NCBI GenBank assembly: GCA_958295485.1
Contig: OY282354.1
Span: forward strand, 806,001-870,000
Direction of reading: 5' to 3'
DNA: 64,000 bases
Source: an uncultured Gammaproteobacteria bacterium
GTDB taxonomy: Bacteria; Pseudomonadota; Gammaproteobacteria; Eutrophobiales; Eutrophobiaceae
Part shown: piece by piece, positions 54,196 to 63,484 of the stretch
Numbering within the stretch: the first letter of the stretch is position 1
Layout of the letters: every line of letters begins with the position of its first letter
Notes under the pieces: model-generated
Database searches by the model: none
What the model saw: the letters and a program-made list of their open reading frames with translations, nothing else
Told to the model about the DNA's origin: nothing
Position numbers and translations under genes: made by a program

Positions 54196-57100
54196 GCGAT
54201 CTTGATGCCATGCCCCTGAACTGCCACCAGCTTATCGAGGCCAGCGCGGGCACGGGAAAGACCCACACTATCACCAATTTATACCTCCGGTTGCTGCTGG
54301 GCCGCGCTACCGGGTTGCCTCCCCTTGCCGTCAATAAAATCCTGGTGTTGACCTTCACCAACGCGGCGGCGGATGAATTGAGACGCCGAATCAGAAACAG
54401 GATTCACCAGGCCCGGCTGATCTTTCGACAGGATACAGGCCCGGAAGACGATTTCCTGGCCAGGCTGGTGGGAGACAGTCTCGATAAGAACAAGGACGGA
54501 AAACTGCTTGAGGCAGCCAGCCGGTTGATGGATGAGGCCAGCATCTTCACCATCCATGGTTTCTGCTACAAGGTGCTGACCGAACAATCCTTCGACGCCG
54601 GCAGTCTGTTCCGGCAGGAACTGTACGATGACCGGGAACAATTATTCCGGCAAGCCTGCGCCGATTTTTTCCGCAGCCACCTGACGACGCTTCCTGAAAT
54701 CGAGAAGCAATTAGCCGGTAAACTCTGGTCGCGGCCTGAGGCGCTTGCCACCTGCCTGCGACCATACGTATACAGGAGAGAACTCAAACTGACCCCGGCC
54801 AGGGCCGTCGACGTTGAAGCCGTCAACCTGAAAAAAGACAGTGAGGCCCTGCTGGCGGATATCCGGGAAGCCAAGCGCGGCTGGGTCAAAGACGACATCG
54901 CCAGGTTGCTGGAATCCGCAGACCTGAAAAAAGGGAGTAAACCAATCACCCGGTTGCAACAAATGACCGACCTCTGCCAGGGCGATGACCTGGGGCTGGA
55001 TAGCGAACTGTGGGAAGTCTATAACAGGGACAGCCTGGAAAGAGCCAGGAAAAAGGATTGTGCCCTGCCTACTCACCCCCTGTTTAGCTTGCTCAACAGG
55101 ATCTGGTCGAAGCAGCCAATCATCGAAAAGCTCAGGGAAAACCTCTGGCACGTGGTCCTGGAGGAAGTAAGGGCAAGAATCCGAACCATCAAGGAACGCC
55201 GGCGCTTGTTGACCCTGGATGATTTGCTGTTGAATGTGCGTGACGCCATCCGGCGCTCAGGCTCTCCTTCGGAACCCTCTGCCTTGGCGGAACTGCTGGC
55301 GCAACGCTGGCCGGTCGCCATGATCGACGAGTTTCAGGACACGGACGATATCCAGTACGAAATCTTCTCCCGCATCTACCGGACCGATTTCCCCCACCCC
55401 GACTCTCCCCCAGGGGGCGAGGGGACAGCCCATGGGGCAAAGGATGAGGTAGGGGACAGGGCAAAGGATGAGGCAGGGGGCCGGGCAAAGGACGAGGCAG
55501 GGGGCTGGGCAAAGGACGATGCAGGGGACAGGGCAAAGGATGAGGCAGGGGACAGGGCAAAGGATGAGGCAGGGGACAGGGCAAAAGATGAGGCAGGGGG
55601 CCGGGTAAAGGACGATGCAGGGGGCGGGGCAAAAGGCGGCGACCGGGGGCTGCTGATGATAGGCGACCCCAAGCAAGCCATCTACCAGTTTCGCGGGGCC
55701 GATGTATATACCTACATCAAGGCAAGGCGCGCCGTCGATCGCATCCATTCACTGGAGAAAAACTGGCGTTCCACCCCGGCGCTGGTGGAAGCGGTCAATA
55801 CATTGTTTGATAAACAAGGCATGTTCAGCGTTGGCGAGGAGATTCCCTTTGCGCCCGTAGAGGCAGCCCACGCGGACCGGCAGGTGACTATCGACGGCGA
55901 AGAGGTCGCGCCCTTCGAGTTATTCGTTGTCGGCCACGCCGGTACAGGACTCGACAAGGATGCGGCGGGGGCCTCGACCCTGGCAGAGCCGTCGCCGGAA
56001 CCACCGCCGAAGCCGAGGGCGCTCAGCAAGGATGCGGCAAGGGCCTTGGCTATGGAGTATGCCGCCGAGCAGACGTCGCGGTTGCTCAACGCCGGGGATA
56101 AGGTGCGGCTTGGCGGCAAGGATGACAATGACAACTCCCTGAAAGCGGGTGAGATCGCTTTCCTTGTCAAGACCTGGAAGGATGCCGCCCAGGTGCACAA
56201 GGCCCTGGCCCGGCGCGGCATTCAGGGCGTGTATCTCACCCGTGAAAACGTCCTGCTACAGCCGACCGCGGACGATTTGATCCATATACTCCGGGCGGCG
56301 CTGGACCCTGCCGATGACCGGGCCGTTCGCGCCGCCCTGGCTACCCGCCTGCTGCAATGCGAGGCTGGGGAAATCGAAGCGCTGGGCCATGATCTCCGGA
56401 CCCGGCAGGCCGTGATCCGGGAATTTCAGGAATATCACGAGGCCTGGCGGGACCGGGGGATAGCGTTCATGTTGAATCGCCTGTTGCAAAAGCGGCGGCT
56501 GGCCGGGAAATGGCTGGGGCAAATGACCGGCGAACGGGAACTCACCGACTTCCGCCACCTGACGGAATTATTGCAACAGGGGGCGGGGCTTGCCCCGGGA
56601 ATGCGCCAGTTGCTGAGCTGGTTTATGAGGGAAAGACAGGTCGCCGGCAATATCGATGACGAGCAGCGGCAATTGCGGCTGGAAAGCGACGAAAACCTGG
56701 TGAAAATTGTCACCATGCACTCGGCGAAGGGGCTGGAATACGACGTGGTGATGATTCCCATGCCGGTGTTCAGCGTCCACAAGGTCGCTCCCAAGGGGCC
56801 GGCGCTTTATCACGACCCGGAGGAGAATTATCGGGCCTGTCTGGAAGTGGGCGCTGATCAGTCTCACTTGGCGCGCGCCGCAGAAGAGAAGATCGACGAG
56901 GAAATCCGCCTCCTTTACGTGGCGATGACCCGGGCGAGATACCGCTGTTATCTCGGCGTTCCCTTAATCCGGGGCCTGGAAAAAACCACCTTCGGGCGAC
57001 TGCTGGGCGCCTTTCCTGACTCCCCCCTCCCCATAAAAGAATTTGTCGAACAGCTGCGACTTCCCGCGGACTTGTTCAACATCGTTGACGGCGAGGTAGC

Positions 57101-58061
57101 GGACTGTACCCCTTATAAGCCTGAGGCCGGGGTGCAGGACCTGGTTCCGCCCCCGCCTGTCCCCCGAACAGACCAGCGTTGGCGGCTGCACAGCTACTCC
57201 AGCCTGTCAGCCCGGCCGCGGGACCTGGAGCGGAAAACCGCGAGCGATGCCATCGCTGGCTTTGCCGACGACGACCAGGGTCGGGGTGACGGCGACGGCA
57301 TCGGCGAAAGAGATGATTCGACGACTGCCGCGGCGGAGTTCTCCCGCTTCAGTTTCCCCCGTGGGGCGCACGTCGGGCTGGTCCTGCACAAGCTGCTGGA
57401 AGACCTTGACCGCGTGACGTCCCCGGAGGGCCATAGCCGGGACCGGGCCTGCAACTTCGCGCTGGACAAGTTGGGCCTGGGGCAAAACCGCGGGGAATGG
57501 GGCAGGGTGTTGACGGGCTGGCTGGACGACATCCTGAAGACGCCGCTTCACCCCGCCGCCACTTCCCTGGAGCGCATCGAGAGCCATGACCGCCTTAACG
57601 AGATGGAGTTTCATTTTCCGGTGAACAACCCCGCCTTCGTGGTTGACGGGCTGCGGGAGGCTGGCTACCTGGAAAGCCTTCAGCTCGACCCGGACTTTCA
57701 GCTGGTGGGCATGATGACCGGATTGATCGACCTGACGTTCCGTCACGATGGCAAGTATTATGTCCTGGACTACAAGTCCAACCACCTGGGAGACTCGTTC
57801 GGTGATTACGGCGAAGCGCAACTCCGGCAGGCGATTGCCAGGCATCACTACGATCTCCAGTACCTGATCTACAGCATGGCCTTGCACAAGTGGCTCAAGG
57901 CCCGTTCCCATGGCTATGATTACGAGCGGGACTTCGGCGGTGTCTTCTACCTGTTCCTGCGCGGCATGAGAGGCAGCGAAACAGGGGACACGGGCGTTTA
58001 TTTTCACAAGCCGCCACTGGCCGCCATCGAAAAATTAAGCGAATTGTCGGGGACGCCATGA
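54192..58061 (+). CDS. recB: RecB subunit of exodeoxyribonuclease V, with an insertion
   Basis: A 1289-residue RecB with GTG start overlapping the recC stop. Walker [13 protein letters not shown] (K23), motif [22 protein letters not shown] near residue 377, motif [23 protein letters not shown] near 488, [19 protein letters not shown] near 838, and the C-terminal nuclease motif [20 protein letters not shown] near 1178. This is the helicase plus nuclease chain of RecBCD that repairs double-strand breaks and degrades foreign DNA. Between motifs II and III, where E. coli RecB has about 10 residues, this protein carries about 85 extra residues (400-483), made of a palindromic block and an eightfold A-K-D-E-A-G-D-R repeat. 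Confidence 0.92.
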   Translation: MSDLDAMPLNCHQLIEASAGTGKTHTITNLYLRLLLGRATGLPPLAVNKILVLTFTNAAADELRRRIRNRIHQARLIFRQDTGPEDDFLARLVGDSLDKNKDGKLLEAASRLMDEASIFTIHGFCYKVLTEQSFDAGSLFRQELYDDREQLFRQACADFFRSHLTTLPEIEKQLAGKLWSRPEALATCLRPYVYRRELKLTPARAVDVEAVNLKKDSEALLADIREAKRGWVKDDIARLLESADLKKGSKPITRLQQMTDLCQGDDLGLDSELWEVYNRDSLERARKKDCALPTHPLFSLLNRIWSKQPIIEKLRENLWHVVLEEVRARIRTIKERRRLLTLDDLLLNVRDAIRRSGSPSEPSALAELLAQRWPVAMIDEFQDTDDIQYEIFSRIYRTDFPHPDSPPGGEGTAHGAKDEVGDRAKDEAGGRAKDEAGGWAKDDAGDRAKDEAGDRAKDEAGDRAKDEAGGRVKDDAGGGAKGGDRGLLMIGDPKQAIYQFRGADVYTYIKARRAVDRIHSLEKNWRSTPALVEAVNTLFDKQGMFSVGEEIPFAPVEAAHADRQVTIDGEEVAPFELFVVGHAGTGLDKDAAGASTLAEPSPEPPPKPRALSKDAARALAMEYAAEQTSRLLNAGDKVRLGGKDDNDNSLKAGEIAFLVKTWKDAAQVHKALARRGIQGVYLTRENVLLQPTADDLIHILRAALDPADDRAVRAALATRLLQCEAGEIEALGHDLRTRQAVIREFQEYHEAWRDRGIAFMLNRLLQKRRLAGKWLGQMTGERELTDFRHLTELLQQGAGLAPGMRQLLSWFMRERQVAGNIDDEQRQLRLESDENLVKIVTMHSAKGLEYDVVMIPMPVFSVHKVAPKGPALYHDPEENYRACLEVGADQSHLARAAEEKIDEEIRLLYVAMTRARYRCYLGVPLIRGLEKTTFGRLLGAFPDSPLPIKEFVEQLRLPADLFNIVDGEVADCTPYKPEAGVQDLVPPPPVPRTDQRWRLHSYSSLSARPRDLERKTASDAIAGFADDDQGRGDGDGIGERDDSTTAAAEFSRFSFPRGAHVGLVLHKLLEDLDRVTSPEGHSRDRACNFALDKLGLGQNRGEWGRVLTGWLDDILKTPLHPAATSLERIESHDRLNEMEFHFPVNNPAFVVDGLREAGYLESLQLDPDFQLVGMMTGLIDLTFRHDGKYYVLDYKSNHLGDSFGDYGEAQLRQAIARHHYDLQYLIYSMALHKWLKARSHGYDYERDFGGVFYLFLRGMRGSETGDTGVYFHKPPLAAIEKLSELSGTP
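55393..55640 (+). repeat. In-frame palindrome plus 24-bp tandem repeat inserted in recB
   Basis: Begins with the ctctcccccagggggcgagg block (S-P-P-G-G-E-G) and continues with about eight copies of gggcaaaggatgaggcaggg plus gaca, an exact 24-bp unit that codes for AKDEAGDR and variants. It ends at G-D-R-G-L-L-M before motif III. All copies are in frame. Confidence 0.92.
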
Positions 58062-59869
58062 ATACCGCCAACATCCCATCCATCGGTCACTACCTGGCTA
58101 ACCTGCTGGCCCGTCATGGTGACCCGATCAATGACGATGTTCGCCGTCTGCTGGATAAACTCTGTGACTCGGTCCTGCGCCAACATAGCTGTCTCGATCT
58201 CTCCGCAATGCCGGAAGAAACGGCGCGCCGGCTCAAGTCCCTCGCCTGCGTCGGCGACGGCGACGACAATACGCCGCTCGTGCTGTACGGCGAGCGCCTG
58301 TACCTGCAACGCTACTTTGCCTGGGAAAAAAGCGTGGCCGCCATGCTGTCGGAACGGAACCGCCCGCAAGCCTGTGACCACCCGGAACGACTGGGGGAAG
58401 AATTAGACCTGCTGTTCCCGCCGGGGAGTGAAAGGAACGCCGCCGCGCGTCACCAGGTGGAGACCCCCTCTCCCCCGGAGGGAGAGGGACAGGGCGGTGG
58501 AAACGGCATCGACTGGCAGCGGGTCGCGGCCCTGCAAGCCCTCACCCGGCGACTGCTCATCATTACCGGGGGGCCGGGCACCGGCAAGACCCGAACCGTC
58601 GTGAAGATCATCGCCCTGTTGTTGGCGCTCTCGGCCCATGAACCCGTTATCCGCCTCGCCGCGCCCACCGGCAAGGCCGCCATGCGGTTGAAGGATTCCA
58701 TACGGGAAGGAATATCAGACCTGCCGAAATCTTTTTCGGCGCTTGCCGACCAGGTATCCACCCTGCACCGCCTGCTGGGGATGCGGTCCGACGGCAGAAG
58801 CTGGCGTCATGACGCCGACAACCCCATTGACGCGGATGTGCTGATTGTCGATGAGGCGTCCATGATCGACCTGCCCCTGGCTCACCGGACGCTTAGCGCC
58901 TTGCCCCCGGACTCCAGGCTCATCCTGCTGGGTGACGCCGACCAACTGCCATCGGTTGACGTAGGCAACGTGCTGGCCGACCTTTGCAGCGGGACCATTG
59001 GTTATTCAGGGGAATTCGTCGAATTCGCCCGTAAATTTGTGCACGGCGACCTGCCTGTCGTGGAAAACAAACACAAGCTAATGGACGCGGTGTGCCGTTT
59101 TGAGCGCAACTACCGCTTCGCGCCTGACAGCGGCATCGGTCGTCTCGCGCGGGAAATCAGGGCGGGGACGGCATCTTTCGAGGTATCTTCCGGGCCGGAC
59201 GATGCCAGCGTGCGTTACCTGGATTTGGCCGGTCTGCGGGCCGGGAACCCGGCGGAACGACTCATCGCTTTTTTTGACGACTATATCCGATTGCTTGAGA
59301 CGGACGAAAAGCCCGATGTCCCGGAATTGCTGAAAGTGTTCGGGCAGACCCGCATTCTCTGCGCCCGCCGGGAAGGATTCGCTGGCGTTATCAACGTCAA
59401 CCGGGTGCTGGAGGCAATCCTTGAGCAACGAGGCTTGAAGCGGCAGGGACAGGACTTCTATACCGGCCGGCCCGTCATGATCACCCGCAACGACTATAAC
59501 CTGGAGTTGTTCAACGGCGACATAGGGATTTGCGTACCCGGAACAGACGGCGGGTTTCTGGTCGCCTTCCCGGACGCGCGGGGAGGCATCAAATACGAGC
59601 TCGCCCTGCGCCTGGCTCACCAGGAGACCTGTTTCGCCATGACCGTCCACAAGTCCCAGGGTTCCGAGTTCGACCACCTGGTATTGCTGCTGGACGAATC
59701 CCCGGAATCCTTCCCGGAACAACTGCAAACGCGGGCGCTGCTTTACACGGCGGCCACCCGCGCCAAAAACCGGATCACCATCTACGGCAACGGTGACATC
59801 TGGCGGCGGGCGCTGGAAAACACCAGCGCCCGCATGAGCGGACTGCAAACCTTCGTTAAAAGCAACTGA
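58058..59869 (+). CDS. recD: RecD subunit of exodeoxyribonuclease V
   Basis: A 603-residue SF1B helicase. ATG 58058 overlaps the recB stop. Walker A ITGGPGTGKTRTVVKI near residues 168-183, IVDEASMIDLPLAH near 263, LILLGDADQLPSVDVGNVLA near 288, and the terminal MTVHKSQGSEFDHLVLLL and YTAATRAKNRITIYG motifs are complete. An extra block of about 17 residues (ETPSPPEGEGQGGGNG near 135-150) arises from a palindromic insertion. It completes the recC-recB-recD operon. RecD drives the fast 5' to 3' strand. Confidence 0.92.
   Translation: MNTANIPSIGHYLANLLARHGDPINDDVRRLLDKLCDSVLRQHSCLDLSAMPEETARRLKSLACVGDGDDNTPLVLYGERLYLQRYFAWEKSVAAMLSERNRPQACDHPERLGEELDLLFPPGSERNAAARHQVETPSPPEGEGQGGGNGIDWQRVAALQALTRRLLIITGGPGTGKTRTVVKIIALLLALSAHEPVIRLAAPTGKAAMRLKDSIREGISDLPKSFSALADQVSTLHRLLGMRSDGRSWRHDADNPIDADVLIVDEASMIDLPLAHRTLSALPPDSRLILLGDADQLPSVDVGNVLADLCSGTIGYSGEFVEFARKFVHGDLPVVENKHKLMDAVCRFERNYRFAPDSGIGRLAREIRAGTASFEVSSGPDDASVRYLDLAGLRAGNPAERLIAFFDDYIRLLETDEKPDVPELLKVFGQTRILCARREGFAGVINVNRVLEAILEQRGLKRQGQDFYTGRPVMITRNDYNLELFNGDIGICVPGTDGGFLVAFPDARGGIKYELALRLAHQETCFAMTVHKSQGSEFDHLVLLLDESPESFPEQLQTRALLYTAATRAKNRITIYGNGDIWRRALENTSARMSGLQTFVKSN
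58466..58488. repeat. In-frame CCCTCTCCC/GGGAGAGGG palindrome in recD
   Basis: ccctctcccccggagggaga followed by ggg, a near-perfect dyad, encodes P-S-P-P-E-G-E-G. It is the third occurrence of the in-gene palindrome (with liuD and recB). Confidence 0.85.
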
Positions 59870-60019
59870 TGTTCGATATGGATTCTTCGCCTGCGGCTCA
59901 GAATGACGGGGCGCGCTCGGCGCATCCAATGACGGGGCCGACGGGCCTTTCCAGCGTCCCTTTTGCGACACCTTTACCCCTTTTCAAACTTCAAACTTCA
60001 AATTGTTTAAATTTTTTCT

Positions 60020-60048
60020 TTGACTCCCCGTCCCGCTTCGTGTATATA
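60020..60048 (+). promoter_or_regulatory. Sigma-70-type promoter before the T4SS cluster
   Basis: TTGACT (60020-60025), a 17-bp spacer and TATATA (60043-60048), with an A+T-rich region upstream. It is about 78 bp ahead of virB3 and could drive the virB3-virB2-virB4-virB5 cluster. Strength is inferred from consensus match only. Confidence 0.7.
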
Positions 60049-60125
60049 TAAAGTAATTCAATCCTGCCAAGCTCGCAGGGGAACACAAGGAGCTTCAAAA
60101 ACCAAACTCGTTTTCAGGTAAGTAT

Positions 60126-60434
60126 ATGGACGTTAAGGAAGATGCATATAGCAACAGGTCGTCGTTGACGGCTGACAAGCGCTATCTCGGTTATCCCGCC
60201 AATCCTGTTTTATTCAGCTTTGCCGCGTCCGCTTTGATCGGCGTGCAGCTGCACTCTTTATTCTTGTTTGCGGTATCAATCACTTTCAGCCTGCTGGTCC
60301 TGGGCTTTGTTTGCCGGGACGATCCCAACGGCATTGCCGTATGGCTGTACGTCGTCAGACGAAGATTGCTGAAACGCATTACCTGCTTGTCGCCGGAAGT
60401 GACCGCCGGCAGGCCGTTCATATTCACTGAATAG
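60126..60434 (+). CDS. virB3: VirB3/TrbD-like inner membrane protein
   Basis: A 102-residue protein with two hydrophobic segments (PVLFSFAASALIGVQL, LFLFAVSITFSLLVLGFV), then a RDDPNGIAVWLYVVRRRL basic end, the typical VirB3 topology with the D-P motif after the second helix. VirB3 works with VirB4 in pilus assembly and is placed next to it in most clusters. Here virB2 lies between virB3 and virB4, an order less common than virB2-virB3-virB4. Confidence 0.75.
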   Translation: MDVKEDAYSNRSSLTADKRYLGYPANPVLFSFAASALIGVQLHSLFLFAVSITFSLLVLGFVCRDDPNGIAVWLYVVRRRLLKRITCLSPEVTAGRPFIFTE

Positions 60435-60456
60435 AGTTACAACAGGAGAAAAAACC

Positions 60457-60750
60457 ATGCGTGACTACTTATATTGCTTTGCCGCGCTTTATTTCCCCGG
60501 GGTTGCCCGCGCCGAATTCGATATCGGCACGACCGGCGGCCCCCTGGATTTCATCACGAAGGCATTTCAAACAGCGATGGATTTTTTGACGGGGCCGGCC
60601 GCGCTGGCTTTCCTGGTCGGTTCCATCGTCGTGGGCGGCGTGATGTGGGCTTACGCCCCCAAGAGCGGCGCGCTCGGCATTGCGTTCAGGGCGATCTTGG
60701 TATTGTTGATCGTCTTCAACCTGACGGTGATTGTAGACAATCTCCGCTAG
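60457..60750 (+). CDS. virB2: VirB2/TrbC-like pilin
   Basis: A 97-residue major pilin candidate. The signal sequence MRDYLYCFAALYFPGVARA ends at A-R-A before EFDIG. Two hydrophobic helices follow (MDFLTGPAALAFLVGSIVVGGV and GIAFRAILVLLIVFNLTVIV), as expected for VirB2/TrbC pilins. Start ATG 60457 follows AACAGGAGAAAAAACC. It precedes a spacer rich in hairpins, then virB4. Confidence 0.78.
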   Translation: MRDYLYCFAALYFPGVARAEFDIGTTGGPLDFITKAFQTAMDFLTGPAALAFLVGSIVVGGVMWAYAPKSGALGIAFRAILVLLIVFNLTVIVDNLR

Positions 60751-60817
60751 CGAAAACTGCTGGAAAAAAAGTTGCAATTTTTATTTAAACGTCTAAAGTA
60801 AGAAAGCATGGGTGACC

Positions 60818-60921
60818 GCTCCGGCATTCGGAGCATGAACCCCTGAGGGCAACCCCCGTGGTTGTCCTGCTGAAACCGCCCCGATATTCGGGGCACGAGG
60901 TCAGGGCGCGTCAGAACGCCC
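60818..60921 (+). ncRNA. Four consecutive hairpins in the virB2-virB4 spacer, putative structured RNA
   Basis: Stems: GCTCCG/CGGAGC (60818-60834), GGGCAACC/GGTTGTCC with one mismatch (60847-60867), GCCCCG/CGGGGC (60878-60894) and GGGCG/CGCCC (60904-60921). Stems one and three are copies (ACCGC(T/C)CCG...CGG(A/G)GCA), and the T-A pair of the first is C-G in the third, a compensatory change. It may be a processing or translation-control leader for virB4. Confidence 0.45.
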
Positions 60922-60958
60922 CCGCTACCGTTACGGACAGCAAATGGAAAGGACATCG

Positions 60959-63484
60959 ATGAATGGAGAACCGGTAAATATCTATCACGGCGCATTTCGA
61001 CCGCACGAGGGGTTCGTGTTGTCGTATACGGGATCATTGATCGGCGCCCTGGAAATAGACGGCATTGACCCTGACGGGATGTCGCAAAAAGACATGGAAG
61101 CGTTTGCCATCGTCATAAGAAACCTGCTGAATATCCTGCCCCAGTCAATCATCCTGCAGGAATACTACATCCACTACAGCGACCTCCGGGTTTCATTCGC
61201 CAGGAGAACAAACCCGGTGTGCAATACCTTGAATGAATACCGTTCAAGGCATTTGAACAATATGCGCCTGTCCGGCGCAAGGTGCATGTTGTTCGTCGAG
61301 CTATACGGGGATAACCGGGGCAAATCCAGCTTGTCATTGTTTATCCGCCACCTGCTGAGATATTTTCAAAGCGCAACCTCCAGGGAATACGTCAAGCGGT
61401 TCATTGCCTATGGACAGACCCAGGCCGCCTCTAGGGCCGCCTTGAAAAAATCGGCAGCGGAATTGGAGACGAAGCTCAAGGACATTATCAATTACTGCGG
61501 CGGTTTGTTTAATACCCGTCGGCTCGATATCGATGAGACTTACCGGGTGATGAAATTCCTGGCGACGATGGATGTGAAATACCTGCATTCCAACTTGAAA
61601 TGCCCTGATCCTATCGATACGGATTTATCGGACGGACAGGTGGCGCCCGTGACGAGCAACGGCATGGATTTGTTAAGGCTGTATAACCTCAACAATACCT
61701 ATCTTCGGGTCATGTCGGTGAAACAATTCAATTTTAATCGCTTTACTCCAGGGCTTTTTGCAAAAGGCGCCGGCGCCCCCATTAAAACCAGGGGCAATTA
61801 TGTGCTGACGACCCGTTACAAGGGAATGAGTGAAGCGTCGAAGTCCTTGTTCTTTTTCAACCGGAAAAAGGAGCTGGAAAGGGAAACCATTACGTTTACG
61901 GACTTTATCAAGGGACTTGACAGCGGCATGGAAAAGGATCGGGAAATGCAGGTCTTTCAACCGTCGTTGATCAGGAAATTCCAGGAACTGGACGAAGCCT
62001 CGTCGTTGAATGACAACCTGGGCCTGGTATCCACCCACGTTATCGTATTCGATACGGACCTTGAGGAGTTGGAGGGAACGACGGAACGGCTGCAATCCGC
62101 CTTGCAACAGAATCAGCTCAGCATCCTGTGGGAAACGGTGGGCCAGGTTGACGTGTTTTTTGACATACAGCCTTGCGCCGACCACCGCAGCAGATTTTTC
62201 CGGGACATTCCCTTGAACACCTCGCAATTTTCCACCCTGTCCCTGTTTTTCAAATCCGCGCAAGGCTCGATGGTCATCGAAGACCTGAACAAGGAAGAGG
62301 CGCAATATGTTTTCCTGTCATCGGATGATACGCCGTATTATTTTTCGCCCTTCACCGGCGGTCGCGGCTTTTTGATCGGCGTCGGGCCAATCCGTAGCGG
62401 GAAATCCTTTTTACGCACCTGCATAGGCATTCATTGGCCCAAATACGGTGGCTTCTACCGGGCTATCGACATCGATCCCGGTTCCGAACCAATCGCCCAT
62501 GCCTATGGCGAGGACGCCGGCATTGTTCGTTTCGATGGCGTTAATGACCGGGGGTTCAATTTTTTCTCCCAAGCCCGGTCGAGTGAAGACGCCCACTTCA
62601 TAACGCACTTGATCCAACAACTCGCGGCGATGATCAACAGTAATGATTCGGAGGAATTGCGGCGCCTGTCGGCCGCGGATCAATTGGCCCTGGACCGGGC
62701 GGTGGGGCAGGCGCTAAGGCTGCCGAAACACCTGCAAACCCTGACGACGTTGAGCAAACACTGCCCGAAACAAATACAGCATAAACTGGCCCGGTTTACC
62801 GGCGATGGCCCTTATGCCCGCTTGTTCGATGCGAAAGAAGATGCCATAGGCGCTATCGACAAGAAGATCGCGATCTACAATTTAATGGGTATCAGCGACG
62901 ACGTGGTCGCAAAGCCGCTGGTAATGGCCGAGATAGCCTACCGGGTGCTGCGCTTCTACGAAAACCCGGCGTACCGGACGTATCCCAAGTGGTTGGACGT
63001 GGATGAATGCCACCACATTTTAGCCAACCCTGAGTTGGCGAAGATGCTGCTGCTGGACCGGATACGCCTCTGGGGAAAGTTGTCGGCTGGTATCGGGATG
63101 TGGACGCAATCCGGCATCGAATTGGGCGGCGTCGAGAACTGGGAGGCGATTCGAAGCGCCGCATCGACCTTTATATTTACTTCCGACCCCGAGCTGAACA
63201 GGGATGCCTACAAATCTATTTTCAATATGAAAGACGGCGAAATAGAGGCTGTCAGGGGATTAATCCCGAAGAAAGAATTTTATCTCATTCAGCGCGACCT
63301 GAACGTCTCGAAAAAATGTATTTTGTCCGTCGAGCCGGAGCAGTACGTGCTGTCAACGTCCAGGCCGGCGGAGCAATCGTTATATTTTGCCAACGTTGAA
63401 CGGTTTGGCTTTGCCGCCGGAGTCAGGAAAACAATGGCGGCGCTCGATTTGAAGGGAGGGAGTATCGATGAAAAAGCGGCTTAG
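60959..63484 (+). CDS. virB4: VirB4/TrbE-like T4SS ATPase
   Basis: About 841 residues from ATG 60959 (AAGGA site six bases upstream; an earlier in-frame ATG at 60944 lacks one). VirB4-family features: FVLSYTGSLIGALEIDGIDP near the start, the N-terminal CagE/TrbE domain, the Walker A LIGVGPIRSGKSFLRT near residue 475, and the Walker B YPKWLDVDECHHIL near 677, then TSDPELNRDAYKS and the C-terminal FYLIQRDL. It is the largest T4SS ATPase, which powers pilus assembly and substrate transfer. The 3' end overlaps virB5 by 17 bp. Confidence 0.88.
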   Translation: MNGEPVNIYHGAFRPHEGFVLSYTGSLIGALEIDGIDPDGMSQKDMEAFAIVIRNLLNILPQSIILQEYYIHYSDLRVSFARRTNPVCNTLNEYRSRHLNNMRLSGARCMLFVELYGDNRGKSSLSLFIRHLLRYFQSATSREYVKRFIAYGQTQAASRAALKKSAAELETKLKDIINYCGGLFNTRRLDIDETYRVMKFLATMDVKYLHSNLKCPDPIDTDLSDGQVAPVTSNGMDLLRLYNLNNTYLRVMSVKQFNFNRFTPGLFAKGAGAPIKTRGNYVLTTRYKGMSEASKSLFFFNRKKELERETITFTDFIKGLDSGMEKDREMQVFQPSLIRKFQELDEASSLNDNLGLVSTHVIVFDTDLEELEGTTERLQSALQQNQLSILWETVGQVDVFFDIQPCADHRSRFFRDIPLNTSQFSTLSLFFKSAQGSMVIEDLNKEEAQYVFLSSDDTPYYFSPFTGGRGFLIGVGPIRSGKSFLRTCIGIHWPKYGGFYRAIDIDPGSEPIAHAYGEDAGIVRFDGVNDRGFNFFSQARSSEDAHFITHLIQQLAAMINSNDSEELRRLSAADQLALDRAVGQALRLPKHLQTLTTLSKHCPKQIQHKLARFTGDGPYARLFDAKEDAIGAIDKKIAIYNLMGISDDVVAKPLVMAEIAYRVLRFYENPAYRTYPKWLDVDECHHILANPELAKMLLLDRIRLWGKLSAGIGMWTQSGIELGGVENWEAIRSAASTFIFTSDPELNRDAYKSIFNMKDGEIEAVRGLIPKKEFYLIQRDLNVSKKCILSVEPEQYVLSTSRPAEQSLYFANVERFGFAAGVRKTMAALDLKGGSIDEKAA

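Noticed and set aside
55189-55748. Proline/leucine-rich minus-strand frames over the recB insert
   Set aside because: They are the antisense of the 24-bp repeat; recB is intact in the plus frame with motifs on both sides.
59870-60019. Possible small gene between recD and virB3
   Set aside because: The 60-codon frame has no domain and covers the promoter and a cggctcagaatgacgg repeat-like motif.
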